A stretch of DNA of 64,000 bases. It comes from Burkholderiales bacterium (GTDB lineage: Bacteria; Pseudomonadota; Gammaproteobacteria; Burkholderiales; SG8-41). The notes below the pieces were generated by a model. It saw only the letters and a program-made list of their open reading frames with translations, had not been told where the DNA came from and searched no databases. This document shows positions 18,542 through 26,192 of this stretch, in pieces. Numbering within the stretch: position 1 is the stretch's first letter; each line of letters opens with the position of its first letter. A program made the translations under genes and the position numbers. The stretch is from positions 1 to 64,000 of the forward strand of contig DATAJS010000030.1 of NCBI GenBank assembly GCA_036262035.1, in the 5' to 3' direction.

Positions 18542-19507
18542 TTACTCAGCTTCGATGTGCGCGTTCCTCGCCACCTTGATCCACTTCGCGATCTCGTTGC
18601 GGTTGAACTTGTCGTGCGCTTCGGGCGTGCTCGCGACGACGTCGGCGCCCTGATTGCCGAGGTTGTTCTTCACGCCCGGATCCTGCAGCGCTTTCACCAG
18701 CGTGCCGTTGACGCGCTCGACGAGCGGGCGCGGCATGTTCGCGGGACCGAAGAGCGCGAAGCCGCTCGCGACGACGAAGCCTTTCACGCCCTGCTCGACG
18801 GCGGTCGGGACGTCCTTGGCCGCGGCCGAGCGCGTCTCGCCGGTCTGCGCGATCATGCGCAGCCGTCCGCTGCGCGTGTGCTGGAGCGCCGCCGGCATGC
18901 TCGAGAACTGGAAGTGGATCTGGCCCGACACCACGTCGGTCAGCGCGAGGCCGGCGCTCTTGTAATGGATCGGCGTGAGCTTCATCTTGGTGAGCGACAC
19001 CAGCAGCTCCGCCGCGAGATGGCCGACCGTGCCGCGGCCGGCGGTGGAGTAGTTGAGACCGTCGGGCGTCGATCTCGCGACCGCGATGAGCTCCTTCATG
19101 TTCTTCGCGGGGATCGACGGATGGATGACGAGCGCCGTCGGCACGTCGGCGATGATCCCGAGCGGCGTGAAGTCCTTCACCGAGTCGTACGGGAGCTTCT
19201 TGATCATCGCCGGGTTGATCGTGTGTCCCGCCGACACCATCAGCAGCGTGTAGCCGTCCGGCGCGGCGCGCGCAGCGACTTCGGTGCCGATGCTGCCGCC
19301 GGCGCCGCCGCGGTTGTCGACGATCACCTGCTGGCCGAGCACCTCGCCCCACTTGGGCGTGAACGCGCGGGCGATGATGTCGGTGTTACCGCCGGGCGCG
19401 AACGGCACGATCATCCGCACGGGTTTGGTCGGATATTGCTGAGCGGACGCCGATGCGGCGACGAAAACGGACAGCGCAAACGCTGCGCGGTGGAGCTTGC
19501 ACTTCAT
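18542..19507 (-). CDS. Bug/TctC-family solute-binding protein
   Basis: 321 residues. Signal peptide MKCKLHRAAFALSVFVAASASA, cleaved before QQYPTKPVRMIVPFAPGGNTD. Further landmarks are PDGYTLLMV, NPAMIKKLPYDSVKDF, AGRGTVGHLAAELL and a HYKSAGLAL segment that replaces the common HVPYKG. The changed residues sit at the mouth of the ligand pocket in this family, so a different ligand from the orthodox copies is plausible. It lies upstream of the similar gene at 17454 on the same strand, separated by the dispersed repeat at 18446-18533, which may uncouple their transcription. Confidence 0.92.
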   Translation of the reverse strand: MKCKLHRAAFALSVFVAASASAQQYPTKPVRMIVPFAPGGNTDIIARAFTPKWGEVLGQQVIVDNRGGAGGSIGTEVAARAAPDGYTLLMVSAGHTINPAMIKKLPYDSVKDFTPLGIIADVPTALVIHPSIPAKNMKELIAVARSTPDGLNYSTAGRGTVGHLAAELLVSLTKMKLTPIHYKSAGLALTDVVSGQIHFQFSSMPAALQHTRSGRLRMIAQTGETRSAAAKDVPTAVEQGVKGFVVASGFALFGPANMPRPLVERVNGTLVKALQDPGVKNNLGNQGADVVASTPEAHDKFNRNEIAKWIKVARNAHIEAE

Positions 19508-19582
19508 GCGGGAGATCTCCTCGGTTCGAATCGGCGCGTCGTGAGGCGCGCCTTGCGAGCGGCATCATAACCGCGCCGCGTG

Positions 19583-20557
19583 CTATTTCGCCAGACCGAG
19601 ATCCGACAGCACCGAGCGGAACACGGCGTACTGCGCGTCGAAGTATGCAGCGAGCTCCCGACTCTTCATGAAGTGCGCGACGCCGCCGGTGCGCTCGATC
19701 TCGCGCTGCCATTCCGGGGTGGCGACCACCTGCTCGAACACGCGTTCCCAGTAAGCCGTCTGCTGCGGCGTCCAGCCGCGCGCGCCGATCACCGGCCGCC
19801 AGTTCGCGACCACGGCGTCGACACCCTGTTCGCGCCACGTCGGCACGACCGCGAGCGCACCGCCGAGGCGTTGCGGTGCGGAAACGGCGATCGCGCGCAG
19901 CTTGCCGCTCTGCACGTGCGGGATGAGGTTGGCGGACGGCGTCACCACGAGCGCGACGTGCCCGCCGAGCAGCGCGGTCATCGATTCGCCGCCGGAGGAG
20001 AAGATCACGACCTTGAGCTTTTTCACATCGGCGCCGGCGGCCTTGGCGACGATGCCGGCCGCGATATGGTTGGTGTTGCCTGCGCTGGTCGCGATCCCGA
20101 TGGGAAGCTCTGCCGCGCGCGTGCGCAGCGCCTCGATCAGGGCCTTGCCATCGCGGATCGGCGAATCGGCAGGGACCGCGAAACCGAGATATTCGTCGTA
20201 CAGCATCGCCACCGGCGTGAAATCGCGATGGCCAAGCACAGTTTTCCCGGTGATGTGATTGGTGAGGAGCGAAGTCGCGGTGATCTCGTAATAGTGCGCG
20301 TCGCCCGGATGTGAATTGAGATACGCCTGCACGATCGTGCTGCCGCCGCCGGGCTTGTTGACGACGTTGACCGGCGTCGGCACGACACGCCGGTCCTGCA
20401 TGATCTTCTGGATCGTCCGCGCGGTGCGGTCGATGCCGCCGCCGGGCGAGACGCCGACCAGCATCTCGACCGGCTTCGTCGGCGCCCACTGTGCGTGAGC
20501 GGCGAATGCCGCGGTGCAGAGCAGCAGCGCGGCGGCAAAACCTTTGGTCAAAGACAT
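19583..20557 (-). CDS. divergent Bug/TctC-family solute-binding protein
   Basis: 324 residues from the ATG at 20557; the longer open frame upstream is Arg-rich shadow of the convergent GGT-like gene. Signal peptide MSLTKGFAAALLLCTAAFAAHA. The N-terminal motif is altered to WAPTKPVEMLVGVSPGGGID, and the protein lacks the HVPYKG segment, having FSSGGESMTALLGGHVALV instead. Such members form a separate branch of the family. It is head-to-head with the GGT-like gene at 20624, only 66 bases apart, so the two probably share a promoter region and possibly a substrate. Confidence 0.85.
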   Translation of the reverse strand: MSLTKGFAAALLLCTAAFAAHAQWAPTKPVEMLVGVSPGGGIDRTARTIQKIMQDRRVVPTPVNVVNKPGGGSTIVQAYLNSHPGDAHYYEITATSLLTNHITGKTVLGHRDFTPVAMLYDEYLGFAVPADSPIRDGKALIEALRTRAAELPIGIATSAGNTNHIAAGIVAKAAGADVKKLKVVIFSSGGESMTALLGGHVALVVTPSANLIPHVQSGKLRAIAVSAPQRLGGALAVVPTWREQGVDAVVANWRPVIGARGWTPQQTAYWERVFEQVVATPEWQREIERTGGVAHFMKSRELAAYFDAQYAVFRSVLSDLGLAK

Positions 20558-20623
20558 TCGAGCAGCCCCAGGTTGAATGGGGATAGAATTTACACTCACC
20601 TCGACCTTCCGGAAGTCACTCCT

Positions 20624-22345
20624 ATGGCATCCAAGCGCATGACCATCATGGGGACGCGTCACGTCGTCTCCGCGGGCCACTATCTCGCCGCGCACGCGGG
20701 TTTCAAGATCCTCGAAGCGGGCGGCAACGCGATCGACGCCGGCGTCGCCGCCGGCATCGCCATCGACGTGCTGCAGACCGACAAGGTCAACTTCGGCGGC
20801 GTCGCGCCGCAGATCATCTACACCGCCAAAGACCGCAAGGTGAGCTGTATCGACGGTCTGGGCGTCTGGCCCAAGGCGATCACGCCCGATTATTTCGCGA
20901 AGCGCCACGGCGGCAAGATCCCGCCCGGCGTGGAGCGCGCGGTGGTTCCCGCCGCGCCTGACGCGTGGCTCACGTCGCTGGCCAACTTCGGCACGATGAG
21001 CTTCTCCGACGTCGCGGCTGCGGCCATCCGCTTCGCGCGCGACGGCTTCCCGATGCACGGGCTCATGTCGGAGTTCATCACCGACAACCTGTCCTCGTAC
21101 CAGCGCTGGCCGTCGAGCCGCAAGGTGTTCCTGCCGAAAGGCCGTCCGCCGCTGGAAGGCGAGATCTTCGTGCAGAGCGATCTCGCGAAGACGCTCCAGT
21201 ACATGGCCGACGTGGAGCGGAAAGTCGCGCGCAAGAAAGGCCGCAAGGCGGGCATCAAGGCCGCGCGCGACGCGTTCTACAAAGGCGACATCGCGCGCGA
21301 GGTGACGCGCTGGATCGAGAAAGAAGGCGGTCCGATGCGCTACGAGGACTTCGCCGGGTTCAAGGTCAACTTCGAGCCGACGGTGCGCACCAAATTCCAG
21401 GGCATCGAGCTGCACGCCTGCGGCCCGTGGTCGCAGGGCCCGGTGATGCCGATGGCCCTCAACATCCTCAAGAGCTTCGACCTGAAGGCGATGGGCCACA
21501 ACTCGGCCGAGTACATCCACGTCGTCAACGAAGCGCTCAAGCTCGCGTTCTCCGACCGCCACAACTGGTTCGGCGATCCGAAGTTCGTGAAGGTGCCGAT
21601 CAACGGCCTGATGAGCGACAAGTACGCGCAATGGCGCCGCGGCCTCATCAGCGTGGAAAAAGCGTTCGCCGAGATGCCTCCGGCCGGCGATCCGAAGACG
21701 CTGAAAGAGATCGCCAATCGCTGGATGCCCGAGCCGCAGTCCGAGGAGGCGCCCGGACCGGGCGACACCTCGTACCTCTGCGTCATCGACAAGGACGGCA
21801 ATGCGTTCTCGTGCACGCCGAGCGACGGCTCGAACAACGCGCCGATCGTTCCGGGCGTGGGCATCGTGTGCTCGGGCCGCGGCACGCAGTCGTGGGGCGA
21901 TCCCACGCATCCTTCGTCGGTCGCGCCGGGCAAGCGTCCGCGTCTCACGCCCAGTCCCGCGCTCGGGCTCAAGAACGGCAAGGCGTTCATGCCGTTCGGC
22001 ACGCCGGGCGGCGACGTGCAGCCGCAGGCGATGCTGCAGGTGTTCCTGAACGTCAACGTCTTCGGCATGGACGCGCAGGCCGCGATCGACGCGCCGCGCT
22101 TCGCGAACTACACCTACCCGGGTTCGTTCGAGCCGCATCCGTACTATCCGGGGCGCCTGTACATCGAATCGCGCGTCGACAAAGCCACGCGCGACCAGCT
22201 TTCCGATCTCGGGCACAAGGTGTACGAATGGCCCGAGCAGACGTGGCTCGCCGGCGCGGTGTGCACCATCGTGGCCGATCACAAGAACGGCGTGCTGCAC
22301 GGCGGTGCGGACACGCGGCGTCCGGCGTACGTGCTGGGCTGGTAG
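20624..22345 (+). CDS. gamma-glutamyltransferase-family hydrolase, second copy
   Basis: 573 residues from the ATG at 20624. GGNAIDAGVAAGIAID near residue 33 corresponds to the start of the large subunit, and the predicted self-cleavage site is GPGDTSYLCVIDKDG with Thr382 as nucleophile. PFGTPGGDVQPQAMLQV marks the small subunit. It is only distantly like the copy at 15645 and carries an insertion of basic residues (RKVARKKGRKAGIKAARD without the first residue) near 199-216. No signal peptide is visible. It is divergent from a Bug gene and followed by two more, so a role in degrading an imported amide or peptide is a reasonable inference; the compound is unknown. Confidence 0.88.
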   Translation: MASKRMTIMGTRHVVSAGHYLAAHAGFKILEAGGNAIDAGVAAGIAIDVLQTDKVNFGGVAPQIIYTAKDRKVSCIDGLGVWPKAITPDYFAKRHGGKIPPGVERAVVPAAPDAWLTSLANFGTMSFSDVAAAAIRFARDGFPMHGLMSEFITDNLSSYQRWPSSRKVFLPKGRPPLEGEIFVQSDLAKTLQYMADVERKVARKKGRKAGIKAARDAFYKGDIAREVTRWIEKEGGPMRYEDFAGFKVNFEPTVRTKFQGIELHACGPWSQGPVMPMALNILKSFDLKAMGHNSAEYIHVVNEALKLAFSDRHNWFGDPKFVKVPINGLMSDKYAQWRRGLISVEKAFAEMPPAGDPKTLKEIANRWMPEPQSEEAPGPGDTSYLCVIDKDGNAFSCTPSDGSNNAPIVPGVGIVCSGRGTQSWGDPTHPSSVAPGKRPRLTPSPALGLKNGKAFMPFGTPGGDVQPQAMLQVFLNVNVFGMDAQAAIDAPRFANYTYPGSFEPHPYYPGRLYIESRVDKATRDQLSDLGHKVYEWPEQTWLAGAVCTIVADHKNGVLHGGADTRRPAYVLGW

Positions 22346-22363
22346 CTAGATTCCGTGCGCCAC

Positions 22364-22449
22364 GGGATCGCGTCGGCGATCCTGTCGGAGCCGCCTCGCG
22401 ATGACCGGTGCCGGTCATTGCGAGGAGCGCCAGCGACGAAGCAATCCCG
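22364..22449. repeat. inverted pair of CGTCATTGCGAGGAGC-type dispersed repeats
   Basis: The right half reads GGTCATTGCGAGGAGCGCCAG followed by CGACGAAGCAATCCC, a repeat widespread in proteobacteria; the left half is a degenerate inverted copy (GGGATCGCGTCGGCGATCC ... CTCGCGATGACC). Translated, the right half gives the familiar ARSASDEAI string that must not be taken as protein. Confidence 0.75.
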
Positions 22450-22482
22450 AGGCGCTCGATAAAACAATCTCCCGAGGAGACA

Positions 22483-23442
22483 ATGCGAAGAACAACGATC
22501 GCTGTCGCGCTATTCACGCTCGCAACCGCGAGCCATGCGCAGACCTATCCCACCAAACCCATCCGCTGGATCGTCGGCTATACCCCCGGCGGCACCGCGG
22601 ACATGCTCGCGCGCGCCGTGGGGCAGAAGCTGACCGAAGCCTGGGGACAGCAGGTGGTCGTCGAGAACCGTCCCGGCGCGGGCACGAACATCGGCACGGA
22701 AGTTGCGGCGAAAGCCGCGCCCGACGGTTACACGCTCTTCATGCCGACCGTCGCGAACGCCATCAATCCCACCTTGTATCCCAAGCTCAACTTCGACATC
22801 CTGCGCGACTTCGTGCACATCACGAACTTCGCCAAGGTGCCGGGCATCGTCGTCGTGCATCCGTCGGTGCCGGCGAAGAACGTGAAGGAGCTGATCGCGC
22901 TCGCGCGGGCGAACCCGAACGCGCTGCGCCACGGCTCGACCGGCATCGGCAGCCCGCACCATCTCGCCGGCGAGATCTTCAAGTCGATGTCGGGCGTGAA
23001 GATGGTGCACGTGCCCTATCGCGGCGCGTCGCCGGCGCTCGTCGACATCGTCGCGGGCCACATCGAGGTCTATTTCGGCGCCATGGTGTCGACGCTGCCG
23101 CACGTGAAGAGCGGGCGCGTGCGCGCGCTCGGCGTGACGACGTTGAAGCGCGTCGCGGCGGTGCCCGACATCCCGACGATCAGCGAGCAGGGCCTCAAAG
23201 GCTTCGAGACCGGCTCATGGTTCGGCGTCTCGGTGCCGACCGGCACGTCGAAAGAGATCGTGAACCGGCTGCACAAGGAATCGGTGCGCATCCTCGCGCT
23301 GCCCGAAGTGCGCGACCGCATGATCGCCGAAGGCGCCGAGTTCGTCGGCGACACGCCCGAGCAGTTCACGGCGTTCCTCAAGGGCGAGATCGAGAAGTGG
23401 GGCAAGGCGGTGAAAGCGTCGGGCGCGAGATCCGAAGGCTAG
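22483..23442 (+). CDS. Bug/TctC-family solute-binding protein
   Basis: 319 residues from the ATG at 22483, preceded by GAGGAG at a good distance. An upstream start at 22408 would add 25 residues made only of a dispersed repeat. Signal peptide MRRTTIAVALFTLATASHA, then QTYPTKPIRWIVGYTPGGTAD; the aromatic residues in WIVGYTPGG replace the usual VPFAPGG. The GSTGIGSPHHLAGEIFK loop and HVPYRGASPAL follow. It is the first of two tandem Bug genes after the GGT-like enzyme and is separated from the next by short GATGAAGT direct repeats. Confidence 0.92.
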   Translation: MRRTTIAVALFTLATASHAQTYPTKPIRWIVGYTPGGTADMLARAVGQKLTEAWGQQVVVENRPGAGTNIGTEVAAKAAPDGYTLFMPTVANAINPTLYPKLNFDILRDFVHITNFAKVPGIVVVHPSVPAKNVKELIALARANPNALRHGSTGIGSPHHLAGEIFKSMSGVKMVHVPYRGASPALVDIVAGHIEVYFGAMVSTLPHVKSGRVRALGVTTLKRVAAVPDIPTISEQGLKGFETGSWFGVSVPTGTSKEIVNRLHKESVRILALPEVRDRMIAEGAEFVGDTPEQFTAFLKGEIEKWGKAVKASGARSEG

Positions 23443-23474
23443 TGATGAAGTGATGAGGTGATGAAGTGATGAGA
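23443..23474 (+). repeat. short tandem repeat between two Bug genes
   Basis: GTGATGAAGTGATGAG occurs twice in a row (about 23442-23473) between the stop of one Bug gene and the start of the next. It supplies several ATG codons in different frames. Confidence 0.6.
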
Positions 23475-24479
23475 TCGTCATTCCCCCGCAGAGCTTGTCC
23501 CCGAGGTATTCGTCGGGGGCGGGAATCCATTTTGACTTTGGTGTGCGCCGCGCTTCTCTTCGGAAGCGCAGCGGGCTACGCTCAAACCTATCCCGACCGC
23601 CCGGTGCGCATGGTCGTCGGCTTTCCGCCCGGCGGCGCGGCGGACATCCTCGGGCGCATCGCCGCGCACGAGCTTTCTGCACGCATCGGCCAGCAGGTCG
23701 TCGTCGACAACCGCGGCGGCGCGGGCGGCCTCATCGCCACCGAGATCACCGCGCGCGCGACGCCCGACGGCTACACGCTGCTCTTCACGTCGATACCGCA
23801 CGTCATCAATCCGCACCTCTACCGTAAGGTGACCTACGACGCGCTGAAAGACTTCATCCCGGTGATCCAGTTCGTGGCGGTGCCCCTCATGATGGCGGCC
23901 ACCCCGTCTCTGCCGGCGAAGAGCGTGAAGGAGGTGATCGCGCTCGCCAAGGCGAAGCCGGGACAGCTCAACTACGGCTCGGGCGGCAGCGGCTCGTCGA
24001 GCCATCTCGCGTTCGAGCTGTTCAAGTCGATGGCGGGCATCGACATCTCGCACGTGCCGTACAAGGGCACCGGCCCGCTCATCACCGACATGCTCGGCGG
24101 CCAGATCGCGCTGACGATCGCGAGCGCGGTGCCGCTGTCCGCACAGGTGCGCTCGGGCAAGCTGCGCCCGCTCGGCGTGACCGGACCGAAGCGCTCTCCC
24201 GCGTTTCCCGACGTGCCCGCGATCGCCGAAACGGTGCCCGGCTACGAAGTCGTGAACTGGTTCGGCATCGTCGCGCCGGCCGGGACGCCGAAAGCGATCG
24301 TTCAGCGCGTCAACGCCGAGCTCAACAAGGCGCTGCAGTCGCCCGACCTGGTGAAGACGCTCGGCGCGCAGACCGCGGAAGCGGTCGGCGGCACGCCCGA
24401 AGCCTTCGACAAGGTGATACGCGCCGATTACGCGAAGTGGGCGAAAGTCGTCAAGGCGTCCGGCGCCAAGGTGGACTGA
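23466..24479 (+). CDS. Bug/TctC-family solute-binding protein with repeat-derived N-terminus
   Basis: 337 residues from the ATG at 23466 (23469 is equally possible). The first 22 codons lie inside a GTCATTCCCCCGC dispersed repeat and encode an Arg-rich stretch (RSSFPRRACPRGIRRGRES), directly joined to a hydrophobic core (ILTLVCAALLFGSAAGYA) that ends in a normal signal-peptidase site before QTYPDRPVRMVVGFPPGGAAD. A TTG at 23532 would give a repeat-free protein but a very short n-region. The rest is ordinary: PDGYTLLFT, GSGGSGSSSHLAFE, HVPYKGTGPL. The C-terminal bases and stop codon form one arm and loop of a perfect hairpin (24465-24492). Confidence 0.85.
   Translation: MMRSSFPRRACPRGIRRGRESILTLVCAALLFGSAAGYAQTYPDRPVRMVVGFPPGGAADILGRIAAHELSARIGQQVVVDNRGGAGGLIATEITARATPDGYTLLFTSIPHVINPHLYRKVTYDALKDFIPVIQFVAVPLMMAATPSLPAKSVKEVIALAKAKPGQLNYGSGGSGSSSHLAFELFKSMAGIDISHVPYKGTGPLITDMLGGQIALTIASAVPLSAQVRSGKLRPLGVTGPKRSPAFPDVPAIAETVPGYEVVNWFGIVAPAGTPKAIVQRVNAELNKALQSPDLVKTLGAQTAEAVGGTPEAFDKVIRADYAKWAKVVKASGAKVD
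23476..23534. repeat. GTCATTCCC-type dispersed repeat inside a coding start
   Basis: It begins CGTCATTCCCCCGCAGAGC and ends GGGCGGGAATCCATTTTG, sharing both ends with the copy at 18446. It overlaps the first codons of the Bug gene at 23466. Confidence 0.65.
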
Positions 24480-24556
24480 CGTCCACCTTGGCACGTGTGC
24501 CGGTGAGCGCCAAGGAGGGAAACCAAGGTTTCCCTCCTTCGACCTCCTTTCCTTTT
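24465..24556 (+). repeat. stop-codon inverted repeat plus palindromic element, copy 2
   Basis: GCCAAGGTGGAC (24465-24476) is perfectly inverted at 24481-24492 with the stop codon TGA in the 4-base loop. A spacer ending GTGAGCGC follows, then AAGGAGGGAAACC/GGTTTCCCTCCTT (24512-24539) and ACCTCCTTTCCTTT. Same order as copies 1 and 3. Confidence 0.75.
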
Positions 24557-24584
24557 TCAAGCAATTCCCTCGTTATTCCGCTCG

Positions 24585-25613
24585 ATGATATTGCCCGATC
24601 CGCGCCGTTACGGCGCCGGCGATCCTGACGATCCGCTGCTGAAATCCGCCGCGGCGGGCGACCACCGCGCGCTCGTCGACGCGCTGCGCGAGCTCGCGGC
24701 GAACCGCAAGGACGCGACGATTCATGCCGCGCTCGGGGCCGCGCCGTCCCAGCCGGTCTACGCAGCGCTGTGGAGCGCCCTGGCCGCAGCGGTCGAGCAG
24801 CCCGCGCCGGGCGAAGCGGTGGCGGCGCAGCTCTTCGCGATGCCGTGGGTGATCGTCGCCGCCGGCAGCGCCCCGGCGAAAGTGGACTGCGTCCTGCCCG
24901 ACGTCGGTGCGCTCGCCAAAGTCTTCGAAGAGCACCGCGTGTTCGGCGCGAGCCGCACGCTCGGTCTTTCCAATGCGCTGTGCGCGGTGGAAGCGCTGGA
25001 GACGCTCGCGCCCGGCGCGCTCCTCGCGGCGCGCGAAGGCGCGACGCTGCGCGACGCGCCGCCGGCGCCCTTTACCGTGCTGCGCGGCATCGAGGAAGTG
25101 CACCTGCGTTTCCTGCTCGGCGCGGCGGTCGCGCCGTCCCACGCGCCCGGCGTGGCCGAGACCGGCTCGAACGTCGCGGCCTGGGGCACGCCCGCGCTGA
25201 AGGCGATGGCCGCCCAGCTCGCGACGCCCGGGGTCCAGCTCCTGCCGATGCCGCGTCCGCCTGCCGGCCTCTACACCGCGGCCTTCATGGGCCGCCGGGC
25301 CGCGCTCGAAGCCGCTTTCAACCTGTTCATGAGCAATTCGGTGCGCCGCATCCGCATGGCGGTAGGCGACCCGAACGTGACGATCTCGGCGCACGAGAGC
25401 GGCGAGATCCGGATCGTGCTCTGGACGCCGCTGGACGACGCGATGGTCGAAGGCTTCGGCTGGACGCTGCATCCGGCCGACGACCTTGTCGAGGTGGAAA
25501 ATGCGATCCGCGGGATGATCGCCGACTGCCGCCTGCCGGAGCCGGCGGTCCATCCGGCGGTGCTGCCCGACCGCACCTCGACCGGCGCGGTTCTCTTCAG
25601 GACGGGCGGCTAA
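24585..25613 (+). CDS. hypothetical protein with two similar halves
   Basis: 342 residues, Ala-rich, no signal peptide. It starts MILPDPRRYGAGDPDDPLL, has a conserved-looking core FAMPWVIVAAGSAP around residue 85 and a C-terminal region SVRRIRMAVGDPNVTISAHESGEIRIVLWTPL (split: VRRIRMAVGDPNVTISAHES then GEIRIVLWTPL) that looks like a beta-sheet domain. I do not recognise the family. It is probably cytoplasmic. It follows repeat copy 2 by 28 bases and is convergent with a lipoprotein gene, the two being separated by a shared hairpin. Confidence 0.7.
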   Translation: MILPDPRRYGAGDPDDPLLKSAAAGDHRALVDALRELAANRKDATIHAALGAAPSQPVYAALWSALAAAVEQPAPGEAVAAQLFAMPWVIVAAGSAPAKVDCVLPDVGALAKVFEEHRVFGASRTLGLSNALCAVEALETLAPGALLAAREGATLRDAPPAPFTVLRGIEEVHLRFLLGAAVAPSHAPGVAETGSNVAAWGTPALKAMAAQLATPGVQLLPMPRPPAGLYTAAFMGRRAALEAAFNLFMSNSVRRIRMAVGDPNVTISAHESGEIRIVLWTPLDDAMVEGFGWTLHPADDLVEVENAIRGMIADCRLPEPAVHPAVLPDRTSTGAVLFRTGG

Positions 25614-25620
25614 AACGACA

Positions 25621-25647
25621 CCGCCCGCGCGAATCCTGCGCGGGCGG
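25621..25647. terminator. hairpin between convergent genes
   Basis: CCGCCCGCGC (25621-25630) pairs with GCGCGGGCGG (25638-25647) around GAATCCT. No long T run follows, so efficiency is uncertain. Confidence 0.6.
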
Positions 25648-25667
25648 ACGGTTCGAGGAGGTGCGGA

Positions 25668-26054
25668 TCAGCCCCGTGCGGCGCGCGGCGCGCGGCGAGT
25701 CGGGGTGGGCGCCGGCTCGGGAGCCGGTGCGGGGGCCATGATCGGCGCGGGCGCCGGGGCGGCGATCGGCGCAGGGGCCGGGGCCGGCGTCACGGCCGCG
25801 ACAGGAACGGGCTTCGGCTTCGCCGGCACGTTGTAGGTGGCGCTCCACGGATGTCCGGTGTGCAGCGTGTAGACGATGCCCCCGGCGCCCGCGCCCGAGG
25901 TGGCGCCGGACGGCGCGGGTGCCGCGGTCGACGCTGCGCTGCTGCTGGCGCTCGGCGAGGGGCTCACGCTCGTATCCTGGGCCGGGGTCTGGCTCGCACA
26001 GCCGGAAGTGAGGGCTACCACAGCCGCCGCAGCGGCCAACCACCAACTTTTCAT
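25668..26054 (-). CDS. small lipoprotein with Pro-Ala repeats
   Basis: 128 residues from the ATG at 26054, supported by GGAGAGG six bases upstream on its strand. The signal ends in the lipobox LTSGC (Cys about residue 19), so it is lipid-anchored. The mature part has a Ser/Ala-rich linker, a short folded-looking segment (GGIVYTLHTGHPWSATYNVP) and then a long Pro-Ala tail with PAPAPAP and PAPIMAPAP repeats and a basic end (TRRAPRAARG). Such tails usually span the cell wall or envelope. Family not recognised. A longer start at 26111 would place charged residues before the signal and is less likely. Confidence 0.7.
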   Translation of the reverse strand: MKSWWLAAAAAVVALTSGCASQTPAQDTSVSPSPSASSSAASTAAPAPSGATSGAGAGGIVYTLHTGHPWSATYNVPAKPKPVPVAAVTPAPAPAPIAAPAPAPIMAPAPAPEPAPTPTRRAPRAARG

Positions 26055-26145
26055 CACACACCTCTCCTCAAAGGGTAATCGAACGGCCGCGGCGCGGTCG
26101 GCGCGTGCCACACGGCTTTAGCAATTGATACGCCTGCGCTTCCGG

Positions 26146-26159
26146 TTGACCTATGTCAA
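26146..26159. promoter_or_regulatory. FNR-type box before ccoI
   Basis: TTGACCTATGTCAA, a perfect dyad of the TTGAY-N4-RTCAA type, centred 41 bases before the ccoI start codon. cbb3 oxidase assembly genes are classic FNR targets. Confidence 0.7.
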
Positions 26160-26192
26160 AAACGTAAAGCCGCCGGACCGTAGTATCGCCTC

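Noticed and set aside
22408..22482. N-terminal extension of a Bug protein beginning MPVIARSASDEAI
   Set aside because: Translated dispersed repeat; the ATG at 22483 has GAGGAG upstream.
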